Positions 51,228 to 62,686 of a stretch of DNA of 64,000 nt are shown piece by piece. Where the stretch lies: positions 186,001 to 250,000 of the forward strand of contig RCAB01000021.1 in NCBI GenBank assembly GCA_003640385.1, in the 5' to 3' direction. The DNA comes from Setaria digitata. Taxonomy: Eukaryota > Nematoda > Chromadorea > Rhabditida > Setariidae. Within the stretch, counting starts at the first letter, position 1, and each line of letters begins with the position of its first letter. The notes beneath the pieces are model-generated. The model was given only the letters and a program-made list of their open reading frames with translations, was not told the origin of the DNA and searched no databases. The position numbers and the translations under genes were made by a program.

Positions 51228-52985
51228 TACTGCAAAGTTGATATAATGTTGTCGGAATAAAAGGAAAATCAGAAGCAGTGATTGAAAGTGGAATCTGCGT
51301 AAATACAATTTAACCAGACACGTTTAGTATCTGACAACCTTTTTTTGGTACGAAGTTGCCTCTGCTTGCTAAAACAGTAGTCCAGCTCTACATTGTTCTT
51401 CAAGTACAGCTTTCGGGTGACACATTAGTGCGCACTTCCGTGTTCTTCTTTCATTCTCCTTAGGAAATTCTGGAGGATGTTTGTTTCCTACTGAATTCTA
51501 ATTCGTCTGACAAAAAAAAGTTAAGATCTAAGTTACGATGACAATTTGCATTACAATGACTTTAATTACTAATCAAACTAAATTAAATCAGTTTTAGAGA
51601 TTCCAAACAGTATTGCATCATTGTTTAAAAGAATTCTTTTTCAAAAGTTACATTTATTACCCTTCTCTTCTGTGAACTTAACAAATTTCTTCTAAATGTT
51701 GTGAAGAAAGCGACACGTTGCGCAACATTATTTGTTTTGTGTGTGTGTGTGTGTGAGTGTTTTTAAATGTTCATTTCAAAGATCACTTTATGGTTTTGCA
51801 CTGATTATCAGTTGATATCAGTATGAATACATTTCTAATATGAAGAGCTTTTTTTTTTAATCTACAAACATTGCACATATTTCTGTGCAGTGGAATTGAA
51901 GCTTGAAATTAAACTGCGTCTTGAAGGTGGTTAGAATATACATTTTTAATGAGCAATTAGTTAGAAAAATTGAATTCAGAAGTTAAGTCGCACACATTCA
52001 ATGATCACTTCGATGCATTTTCAGCAGTTAATTATTTAATAAAAAAGAGAAAATTTGCATTCACTTTATCAAGAATGCTTGTTTAACTAGCAACATTTAC
52101 AATATTTTATCTTTCTGATTAAATTATTTAATAAATAGTTATATGGCTATATCCATACTACAATATTCCGATCTCAATTAGTCTTAGTACACACATTTTA
52201 AACATCGCTTAATTGATAAGATCAATATGGAAAATTTTTGAATAAATTAATATCTAATTTTTCAGCTGAAAATCCAAACTTTTCTGCAATAAAACAGTAA
52301 TAAATTTTCTTTTTGAAATGTTTGCATTATAAATAATAAGTAAACTGAAAAAAGTAAGTCTGATCCTCAGATTGTTTTCTGTACTGTTTCATTCTAAAGA
52401 TTAACTCAAATGGTCAAACATTGATTTTTTTTCATAATTTGCTTGGAGTATTTAGAATAATCTGACTGTAATCAAAACTGTCTTGTTCCTTAAGCAACCA
52501 TCTTAGGAATACTTTCAATAAAGCAAATGTGATAATTGATCGTTAGTTACAGAGAGGAATCATCACTAATTAAAAGACAGCATTATTAAAGGTGCAGTCA
52601 TACGCTAACCTGTTTCACTAGGAGTAGAAGCTAGAAATAATAAGATAGACTTTTGAAGAGAAATATCTTCCTAGACTAATCTTGCTTTCGTTTGCATTTC
52701 TAGTGGCAGCTGCTAAAAATAAAAGATCTGTTCCAAAATGATTACCAATCCTTCTGCTTTTTAGAACCGGAAAGCAGATAGTTGTCCCGGTCATCTGCTC
52801 TTCATTTACTCACTCCTAACGGGCCCATAAAGGCATAATTGTTGTTCCTGTCTAACACGTCTTTCTGAAATTTGACTAATAAATCACCGTTAGTGAACAT
52901 GAAATTTCATCATATTGATCATTATCAAAGTTCTTCGAAGAGGAATTTCATCAAAAATCATTCAGTCCATTTTGAGCGGTCTATA
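51228..52985. other. Intergenic, no gene seen
   Basis: About 1.8 kb of AT-rich sequence with a short GT dinucleotide run at about 51737-51755. No exon is supported. The last 110 bases are open in frame with the next gene but lack signal-peptide character, so they are treated as upstream sequence. Confidence 0.5.
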
Positions 52986-55900
52986 ATGGTCCTCATCCAT
53001 TTGCTTTTATGGTTCTGTCATTTGGATATTTCGTCAGCTTTATGGAACCTTACGGCTGTACCATGGTATTGTGATCTTAACTGCCGTAATGCGATAAGCA
53101 AGAGAGAGATTAGTACTGCCGGATGTGTGCAGCGGTTGGTTACAAGAAACATCATTTGCTTCTTTTGCCAAAATATTCAAGAAGATCAGTAATTATTTCC
53201 AGTCATTTGTTGTCTCAGTTCTTTAAATGGGCCAATTTCAAAAATGGACTATTTGAACATGAAGGGTTTATGCTTATGGGTCTGAGACAATAGAAGAAAA
53301 GAAATCAGACTGTCAATCTTGACCCCTTAAGATATCTCTTAATCTTACCGAAAAATCAACTCTGTGGTATTCCAAGGTCACTTGACCACTGTTACTTGTT
53401 TGCTACACATTCTTCTGTGGAAGTTGATTAGTTCCATCTACTTCAAGTTCACGGTATCGCAGTAGCACAGTTTTTGAGTTCTGCCTAGATCGGCCGTTCA
53501 TTTTAATTTTTTTAGAAATATTACCACCGAACATATCTTCAAAATGTTTGATATCGATAACACAACACCCATATGTCATAAGCATCCCAAATCATGGCGA
53601 AGTGTTTGTTTGAAGCTCGTAAACAAGAAGTACTTTGTCGGTACGTGTAACGTGAACGTAACTGATCATAGAATACGCTGTAGGAAATCAGATGATCGCA
53701 TGTCATGGTATCGCGGACCACAGTCTATTACATTCTCGTTAGTTTCGTTTTCTCCTCATATATTTAAATTTTTTTTTTTTGAATTATTATCCAAAACAGC
53801 TAGCACAGTGTTGAGATATCTTAGGTGATTAATTAGAGAAGTTAGCTGTCAAGAGACATGTATTTTCATGCTTCACTGCTTTTTCAGTGGAAAGAGTTGT
53901 TTGCGTTGGGACGAAGTAAATTCAACTTTTCAACCAGCTGATTTCAGTAGTCATTTCGGTCCATCTGTAAAATATGCTTCAACCAAACTGTCAACCGGAA
54001 TGCATTCCATGGAAAATTATTGCCGTAATCCGGATAATTGGTATATGGGACCATGGTGTTTTGTTTCTGTTGGTATTTAGATGGCTTACCAAAAATTTAA
54101 AATTTAATACTATGAGAATGATAGGAAGCTTCAGTCATTTTGCAAAGAGCAGAGCAGATATAATTAAATTTTTCAAAAGTATTTTGATCCGTATAAGCAT
54201 TCAAGAGCTGTACAATTCTGATTAACTAATAGGAGATCTCATAACGTCTACAAATTCCATGAAGTCTCACATTTTAGGGCGAATTGCGAACAATTCGACG
54301 AGAAGCTTGCTTCAGGCAGTGTGAAACATACAGTCATCCAGAATTTTGCCTCGCGAAAATGCTTTTTCCATATATGCTTCCGTCATCGTCGCCATTTAGT
54401 GACACACCAACAGTCCAGACAAATAGTGAATCCATTAAAGGTTGACAAGCTCCAACTTCTCAGTATTGCATTTTTAGGCTAATGTAAATTATCCTTTATA
54501 TAAGTCAATAAACGACGTAATGTCATTCCTATTGAATTGTTTTCTATTTCTGATATAGATTTCAGTATCTGTTTTTCAGTGCCTGATTTATATGAATTTT
54601 AGGTTCAATTTGATGGGAAATTCAATCTCAATAAGTTTAAATTTTGGTGTATTAAGCCTGATTTAACAAGACAAGCAACGTTATACATCGGGCTAGAAAA
54701 AAATTTAAAATGCTACAACTCACCCCGTTAAATTCTTATAAACCGATTTAAAATACCCGTAGACTTGAGCGACATTATCGACGTGCCAAGTGTCATAAGT
54801 GTCGATCCTCGGATTAGACCCATGTTCATTCCAACTTATTTCAATGATTACGTTCTTAATCATCCTGGCGACATTTCGACTCGTTTGCGTTGTTATCAGA
54901 CAGGATCACAGACACGAATAGCTGGTCCATGGACATACGCAGATGCCGAGGATCCATTCCCATGGCAACGGTACTGGTAAGTACTGCGTTTTAATAACTT
55001 TATGGCACTCTCGAAAGTGTTTCAAATTTTTATCTGACCACCGGAAGTATTTGAAGTTTTCATGACATGAATCGTCGATTGTTCTTGGTTGGTTCATCTA
55101 GTGAACCAGCCTTTCCAGTTAAGTCTAAACTATTATGTCCCACATACTGCAGGCTGTCTGATCTGTTATCAGAGATCGGTGCTGATCTTATGGATCGCGA
55201 AAGAATCTTCCGTGGCGACGGTGGACCACGTTTCACACGTTGGCGGCCTTGTTTTTTGGCCTGCGAAGATAATAATGTCAGTGATTATTAGAGTTCAGAT
55301 AACTGTATATTGAAGAAATAGCGTGACATTTCTAGATACCTTGCTGGCCGGTTCCGCAAGTAGGCCCCACGCGTCGACGTTTTCCATATTACGGACCACG
55401 CAACTACAATTTCCGTGGCGAGCGTTGCGTGTCACCCTTTTTTGCCTATGAAATTCTCCTACATCAAGAAAAGCAAAATGATTACGCAGTGGCTTTAAAT
55501 TCGGTAATGTTAAAAGTTCTACGGTCTGTGCATTTTCCATTTCTGCAAGAAATGAATTACAGAACTGATGATGAGCTTGAATATCTATCCTTTTTTGAAA
55601 AAGGCAGTGCAAAATCTCAGTTGGAATTTTTAAGCAAATCATTTCAATCCTAAAATTAATTAAATTCGTATATTTTCTAGAACGACACGATATATTTAGA
55701 AATATTTCGTAACGAAGTGTTATATGATCAAGATAAAAGGCCAAGAATACGAAATGTCTTTGCTCATTCCAAGGGTCGTCTGATGGTCAGGCTGGTAATT
55801 CAATATATCATACGGGAGTGCACGCTAGGATCATTAAAACCGACTGTATTTTATTAACCGTAGAATTAATGTACAATGCTTTTCCAGAAGAAGTGTTACT

Positions 55901-56753
55901 TCTGGCTCCAAACTTCTCCATACTTGTTCGTGTTGAAATTTGTTATGTTAGACGTTTAGTTACATTTCAGTGACCATTGTTTCACTCTTGGAGATTATCT
56001 TCGTGGTATGGATAAAAGGGCTCGTATCGATATGGCGCACCAGTATCCATTATATCAACATGTTTTTACAATTGGAGCTGGCTGTTTTATTGAAATCGAA
56101 CATCGACGGAAAGTAATGTGCGAATATATTTTAACATACGGAGTAAATCGACACTGTCTATGAAATGACGAGTTATAACTGTTCAGTATTAGTGCTTAAT
56201 TAAGGTGGAATATCAAGCTTGCTTTACTGATTGCCCGTGTAATCGATCACTACATGAACCAGCAATTGTTGAGGAAAACCGCTGCATTTTAGAAGAGAAA
56301 TGCAACGGAAGCAAAATTTTTGTTGAGGCAAGTTTTCTTCCCGTTACTGAGATATATAGATGATTAGCTGATGAATACCATAACTTTCCGAAGGTTATTT
56401 CGACCTCAATTTTATTCTCATTCAAAATTTTTTCCTAGTTAATTTTTTCGCCGTCCTTATTGATTTTTAATAATTTTTGCCTTTGGAGTGCTAATCCTCG
56501 GCACTAACCAACTTTTCGCATATTAGAAACTAGCTAGTACGATCTTTAAGCTACTATTTCAGGAAAACAAGTATTCCAGAGTGGCCGATATTGATTTCAG
56601 GATGATACTGATGGCAGTGAACAAATGGGTGTATTACATAATTTGACGAAAATCGGTAACGTAGAAGTGTCAAGTAGTGTCATGCTTGCTTCGCTATTAC
56701 TACTAGGTGTCGCTTCATCATGTTTTGTCATCGGTTGGTTTCTTGAAGTTTAA
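52986..56753 (+). CDS. Type I membrane protein with one kringle and two kringle-like segments
   Basis: Thirteen exons join in phase to about 604 residues: 52986-53134, 53516-53737, 53888-54068, 54278-54412, 54603-54648, 54763-54976, 55153-55276, 55336-55503, 55681-55794, 55888-55931, 55971-56112, 56205-56327 and 56601-56753. A signal peptide (MVLIHLLLWFCHLDISSA) is followed by a Cys-containing stalk. A recognisable kringle follows (CRKSDDRMSWYRG, SGKSCLRWDEV, YCRNPDNWYMGPWCF, REACFRQC). Two later segments keep only the kringle end pattern (WRPCFLAC; GAGCFIEIEHRRKVEYQACF-TDC). A membrane span (VMLASLLLLGVASSCFVIGW) lies five residues before the stop, so there is almost no cytoplasmic tail. Kringles bind proteins or ligands outside the cell; no protease or kinase domain is present. 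The join at 54412/54603 uses a weak GTCCAG donor and is the least certain. The last intron is GC-AG (GAG|GCAAGTTTT). I know of no named homologue. Confidence 0.75.
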
Positions 56754-59181
56754 GTTGAAATTTTTGAAAAATTTGAAATTAAATTTAAATTGAAAAAAAG
56801 GGATCCTCAATGTCATGTCGAAATGAATTGCAATTTCTAGTTTATCACTAATTATATATAAATATCTACAAAACCTGTGATTTATGTTTACATTTGTAAA
56901 ACAGCTGATCTTTTTTAGTAATTTTATTGGTGATGTTATCAAATGGTCATAGCAGGGAACTGTTGACTTTTAACCCTGCCAGTCCTCAGAATTCCACTGG
57001 TAATTATTCTGAACAGAGCGATAAGTTGAAACAAAAGATGTTGAATAATAAGTAATAGTGATATAGTATCGCTGTGTCTTTGTTTGTTATCTGATCCTTA
57101 TTACTGTTAGCAACAGTGAAGTCTTTTTCTTAGTTTTTAGAGAAATATCTGAAAATCAAATTACAATACAACCATACATGGCCTCTGTATCTCACTTACT
57201 ATAATCTATTCCATTATCACTCTTAATGAATTTTGTAAACAACATGACGATCAAACTTGTTCTCCCCGAAATTGCTAACAGCTTCATCGTCCTTATAAGC
57301 AACACTTTTCGCCTTGAAGTCTTTAAATCCTCATGGCTGCGTTCTTTGCAACATTTTCGAGCTTCTTTGGTTCTAACATGAAATGCACCCTTTTCACAAT
57401 TAAACTTTTTACAAAAAAAAAAAAAATCTATGTAAGAGACGTTATTAATTTCTGCACTGCCTTACAAGTACATGGTTGCCGAAAAATCAAAACATTATTC
57501 AGAGCTGAATCTGCTAACAGTCATGAAGAAAGACAGTACACTTGTTCGAACTTGATGATATTCAAATTTGACAAATTAATTAATTAGCAAATCCGTCCGA
57601 TTTCAAACATTAGAGTAAATTGCAATCATTTTAATGGAACGTATCTGGGTTTATATTTCTGACATTTCTAAATGAGAAGTTGACCTTTAATTCCCCTCGC
57701 AACAAACAGGCTCAAATTTCTTGATTCTTTTTGGCTTTTAGCCTACTTCTATGACTGGATTGCACTGTAAGCTTAAACTGTGTCAGCATTAATAGTTAAA
57801 CTTTTTCATGTCACCGGAAACCATTGACGAATATCTTCATGAGATACTGTTTTGAGATTCAAATTTTCTCCGCGGGAAATTATGTCCATTGAAAATATTT
57901 TATAAGACATGATTCCGTGACAGAGTTAAGGATTTTCGCTTTTGAAACTGACTGTTTAGCATCATGCAATTTCGGAACTAAATTCCACTTTTTTGTATTT
58001 AAAAACCAAATAAATTTTCAATTCACTTTTTTTGAAATTACTTTAAAATGTAAATAATTTCAAAGTGAAGAGGAGCCGAGAGTGTATCATTCCGAAGTAG
58101 CACTTATTCCTAATAAAATAGAATTAAGACAGATCAATGTGTTTCAATGATGGAAAATATTTATCAGTGATTGATTATTAGGTCTGCTCATTTTTTTTTA
58201 ATTTACAAAATGCATGGCTAAACACTAAGTCATCTTGTGGCTGTCACTTCCAGTTTTTTGAAATTTCTTGCCTTGATTCAAGCTTTTCTCACACTTTGCA
58301 TGGAAATGCACAATTCAGGTTGGGTTTTTGCACATCAATCTTTTTCTAAGATACACATTTCTGTAATTATCCTAACAAAAAGATACGTTTGTTGAATGAA
58401 AGTGGAAATGCTATCATTTAAAAAGCTGTTTCTATTAAGGGGAAAAAATTCCTGTAAAGGCTTTTTTATATTTAGCACAAAATAATAAATGGTTTTTACT
58501 TTCCAGGATGTAAATGTAAAAGCTTCTTTGTATCTAACGTTAAAAAACAGTATGTTCATTCTGAGGTGACGTAACAGTTGTAATTTAAGAACTTTTTTTT
58601 CTCGAGTAAATTTTTTGCACAAAGTTTAATGGAGCCTAAGAGAACCAAACTAAAGTGCAATTTTGTGGGATTTATGTGTAAAGTTTTGAAATACCACTTG
58701 TATAACTTCCTTCCACTCTTGGTGTTTCTAACCTCAATATTAATTGGTTATTACCAGTTTCACATTGCTTGTCTTTGTGGATAAATTGTGTTTAGGACTT
58801 CTGAAAATGCCGGTCACGAAGCATTTCCTTTTTTTCTACATTTCGAACGCACTACTGTAAATCCCTGACTCAGTGAAAGAGACTGATACTTCTTGTATGT
58901 CGTCAAAGAATAGAAGTGAAAGCCTGTCAACCTCCCCAAGTAAAGAAGCTACCAGTCAGTANCACAGGCTACCAGTCAGTAACACTACCGCTCGACGAAA
59001 TTTCCTTATAACCTGCAAAACCCAGATATTATCACAGTTATGTAAATTACAACTTGACAAACAGTATTAAACAGCGTGCTATCCGTAAGATAACTCAGTT
59101 GTCACGTCACAAGCCTTGCGCTTGGTTTGGTTGATCAGAGTCGTTCCATTCCGTACCTCAGCTGGGGCTACTGCTAGCAAT
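56754..59181. other. Intergenic with an ambiguous base in a duplicated 18-mer
   Basis: No exon is supported across 2.4 kb. At 58962 there is a single N. The 18-base block around it (58948-58965) is repeated at 58968-58985, identical if N is A. Confidence 0.6.
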
Positions 59182-59586
59182 ATGTTCGCAGCGACTGAAC
59201 TTCTTGTGCTTATTGTTATATTTGCCGTCACTATGCCGCCTAGCACAATGGGAGGAAAAAAGTTTCTATATTACCTTCTGTCACTTCATCAATTTTTTTC
59301 ATTCGACAAATCAAATGGTTGGATGGAAATGGGAAAATTCTTTTTAAATTCAACTGGTCTCTTAAAACTGCTCTGGAACTTCCAAATATACATCGCATCC
59401 CCTGGATTCAAACATAGGCACTGTTCATCCTAAATCTTAACCGTGACTCTTCTAATTTGTGAAATTTACAGAGAGATATGCAAGAACAGATGCACCAAAT
59501 ACTGGCACTGTGTGATCGCTGAGGAACCGGATTGTGACAAGTACAAGAGAGACTGCGATTGCACGCCAGTGCCGGCCAAGATGTAG
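59182..59586 (+). CDS. 64-residue secreted six-cysteine peptide
   Basis: Two exons, 59182-59261 and 59472-59586, join in phase 2 (donor AA|GTTTCT, acceptor TTTACAG) to 64 residues. A signal peptide (MFAATELLVLIVIFAVTM) precedes a short spacer PPSTMGGKKE and a compact cysteine-rich core. The core spacing is C-x3-C-x5-C-x7-C-x6-C-x-C, ending CDCTPVPAKM. An even cysteine number and a signal peptide point to a disulphide-stabilised extracellular peptide. The spacing does not match the common defensin (CS-alpha-beta) order, the ShKT pattern or EGF. The role is unknown: antimicrobial, signalling and structural are all possible. The donor is weak, so the exact join carries some doubt. Confidence 0.6.
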
Positions 59587-60057
59587 CACAGAGGGACCAG
59601 GCAGTAATGTGATAGGACCAGATGAGGAACTTCCAGTAAACTTTATGCAGTGTTCTGGTTCTAGCAAACTCCACAAAACTTGAGGGGAATGAAAGACACA
59701 GTCTAGAAACCTTGAGGCTGATTTTCGTGAACAGCAGAGCAGCAATTCTCTAAAACGTCCCTTCAAATTCCCATAACGTTGCTTGCATCGTGCATGCATG
59801 CGTGCTGTTTGCACATGTGTGAATGACTGCGGGCAAATCGTGGGCAGAGTTAGAATCATCAGACTTTTAAATGCATTAGTTCACTTCCTTTACCACCTGC
59901 TCGTGCAGTGACGCTGGTAGGGATCATTGTGCCTTTGTTGCACCTGCTCGTCGTCTTGCATCTCTTCGCCAATCACAATGTTTCAGAGAATAGAATGTAA
60001 CAATCCGTTCAGCATTTGCAGCCGTTCTACATGGTAGCTGAGGAGGGAGAACATCAT

Positions 60058-60217
60058 AAACTTACCTGGCTGGGAGGGTCTCGCGATCATCAAGGCGGGA
60101 CCTCCACGGTGAGGTGAGGTCATTGCACTTGGGACTTGGCTGACCCGTGTGGCTATCCCGAGTTGGGATCAGCCAACAGCACAATTTTTGCGTTTGGGGT
60201 TGCGTACGCGCGGCCCC
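60058..60217 (+). ncRNA. U1 spliceosomal snRNA
   Basis: The RNA starts AAACTTACCTGG (60058-60069), whose ACTTACCTG pairs with 5' splice sites. Stem-loop I has the U1-70K binding loop GATCATCAAGG (60085-60095). Stem-loop II has the U1A-binding ATTGCAC (60122-60128). Stem III is recognisable around GGCTGACCCGTGTGGC. The Sm site AATTTTTG is at 60183-60190, followed by the GC-rich terminal hairpin (GGGGTTGCG and CGCGCGGCCCC, 60196-60217). The length, about 160 bases, is that of U1. Order, spacing and all protein-binding loops are intact, so this looks like a functional copy. No start or stop signals of a coding gene overlap it. The upstream proximal element was not identified. Confidence 0.95.
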
Positions 60218-60817
60218 GCTACTACGTGTCCGGTGTCCTTCTTCTCCTGTTCTGCTTCTACCTCTTCCTACCTTTAATCCTATCACAACGTGTAACTGTC
60301 CTTATGCAGCCACGTGATCCTTATTTATTCTAGTCGTTTCATCATATCCCCTGAACCTTCTCGCTTACGAGACTTCTGCACCAGTACTAGGGAGGTAGAG
60401 ACATAGACTATAGTATAAAATTTCCGAATGTATGGAAGGCCGAGCGTGCTCTCGAGGCTCAAGGTAGATAAATCTTCCCACAGTAGTCCTTCTGGCAATT
60501 AGAGAAGTTTAGTCTGTTCAGTTTTTACATCACACATCACTGATCACTGAACTGCATCATAACAACATTTGCACTCGGTCAGAGCTGATTTGAATGAACT
60601 GTGACTGTGGTGGATTCTCGGATGATAGCTGGCAGTGATCGTATCTCTCTGGTACTGTGCAAGATTAATGTTTCTGACAGGACACGGTTCACCTCGATCA
60701 ACTGTACACATCTTTATTGGATACGATTCTGAGGCCTTCAGTAGTTTTTTTTTCTAAACACAGTGCTGTCTTAATTCCTCGGTAATTAATGGAAACAGCT
60801 ACTTATAAAGCGATCAC

Positions 60818-62686
60818 TCATTCGTGAGTAATAAAGAGCTTCCTTTCAGACTGTACAATGAAAAACTTCAAACAAGAGCACTGTAAAAAGTATTGAGATT
60901 TAAACGAGCTACCATAGTATCCTCAAGAACATAACAAGCATAGTACTATTTGCAAAATGTTCTTCAGAACTTTCACAAAAACTAGGCTAAAAGCAAGTTG
61001 GCAATGTATGAATGATTATTTTAAGGCTAATTATAGTGATATCTACCTGTACGGGTGCAATAACAGATCGTATGAATCGTTTTGGATAAATGTGTTGTAC
61101 TCGTATGTGGAGAACTCTTTCTTGAGAACTTATATCAGTGATAGACTTCATGATAGCAAAATGAACGCCATGTGATACACGGTACACTACATACTCCCAC
61201 GTCATATACCAACGCTCAGCTGTTTCGATTTTCATTGGTTGAAGAATTAACTCATATGATAGCTGAGCTACTGCCCGTTGTTTAACCTGAAAGAGAGAAA
61301 TTTTATTTAAAAAGAAAAAAAACATTGAGTGCAGAGCATGCATTTCTTGGATCTCTCACTTTAGCTTCTCCAGAAATTTTCTGGACAAAATTATCCTCTA
61401 ATTGCCTGGTAGATTAGAGTCTCATTCGTTATCGAAATCAACTAAGCTGGTAGTAAATCTAATACAAAAGTAATGAAAGTAAAAACTAGACTTAGTATAT
61501 GTAACGGATATGTGATCTATATTTTTGAAAGAATATGCAGCCTAGCATGACCCCGACTAAACAGTCGTTTAACAATTTGTTCACAATGTTTCATTCACAA
61601 TTCCACATCAAATCTGAGCACAGGAAAAAAGCTAAAAATATGTATAAAATATAAATTTTTACAGGTAATCAAGGGAATAATAGTATAACTTTTTGAATTC
61701 TTGACCATGACAAAGACTTTCAAAGTGATCATTTATCGCCAATCACAGAAATCCAGCATTTGTTGATGGCTAAACCTAGATTGATGTTATAGCACTAATT
61801 ACCTGTACTTGCTTGGCCGACGAAATGATGTGCCAGTGAATGGTGTATATTGGTGAAGAGCGTAATAGCACACGTGTCGAACGACCACTTACTGAGGCAA
61901 AAACGTGTCGTACTAGGCACTCATCCGTTTCTAAGGATGGTACTAAGCGGAACATTGACTGCGACACCTGAGAACACCTCTTGTCAGGTGACAGTGTGTT
62001 GGTACCATCGTCGTAAGAATCATGCAATTTATAGGATAGTATCTATCTTGTACAGTATCGTCTAATTAAACAATTCTCAAACAGCTACTGCGGGCTATGG
62101 CAATCAGTCGATACTATTTATAATATTCATTACCTTGATCCGAAAACTTCTTGACAACAGAAGCAGCTGTAGTATAAACTGATCAACTTACTGCGGTGTG
62201 AAATTCGTATAGAACTTTGAAAACTTCTGATGATCGTTGCATTGTGTTCATTCGAACAAAACGAGTGCGTTGCAACGCTGAGCATCGCAGTAGAACAGGT
62301 TCACGTTTCTCGATGTCCAGTTCTTGCAGTCGCTGCACCGCTTCTCAAATGAATTCGGAAGAATCTGATACATAAAGTGAAGCATCTACCATGTGCCAGT
62401 GTTTTTTGTCGCACAGAAGAATTAGAGAGAACCTACTTGACCTATTCATTCATTCACTTTTACAGTGACAGAGTGAAAAGGGTCATAAGATAAGCACAGT
62501 AGTGAGCCTGGTTTTGCTTATCCAGTGGAACGAACCTGAGAAAGGATTAGGACCGGAACGCACCGCACACAGCCTACTGATCTGTCCCGATGTCCCCATC
62601 AAATCACGATGTATTGCCCCATGCTCAACCAACCGCCGTCTGAGCATTTTCGAGTTTGGAAATAATTGGATTTGAAACCTTTGAAC
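60818..62686 (-). CDS. 3' portion of an unrecognised gene
   Basis: Five exons in consistent phase: 62536-62686, 62192-62340, 61803-61967, 61047-61286 and a likely terminal exon 60818-60880 ending in TGA. They encode about 255 residues starting VQRFQIQLFPNSKMLRRRLV, with blocks HGAIHRDLMGTSGQISRLC, LDIEKREPVLLRCSALQR, HVFASVSGRSTRVLLRSS, ERWYMTWEYVVYRVSHG and HIYPKRFIRSVI. It looks globular and beta-rich with no signal peptide, membrane span or motif I recognise. The acceptor of the 62340 exon (GAGAAG) is atypical. No 5' exons were found between 62687 and the window end, and an ambiguous base at 63468 may mark a poor assembly region, so the gene may continue outside the window. Confidence 0.6.

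Noticed and set aside
53403..53721. Minus-strand ORFs of 60 codons
   Set aside because: They are shadows of the kringle-gene exon at 53516-53737.
60062..60333. ORFs on both strands across the U1 gene
   Set aside because: The DNA is fully explained by U1 snRNA structure; the ORFs arise from its GC-rich stems.
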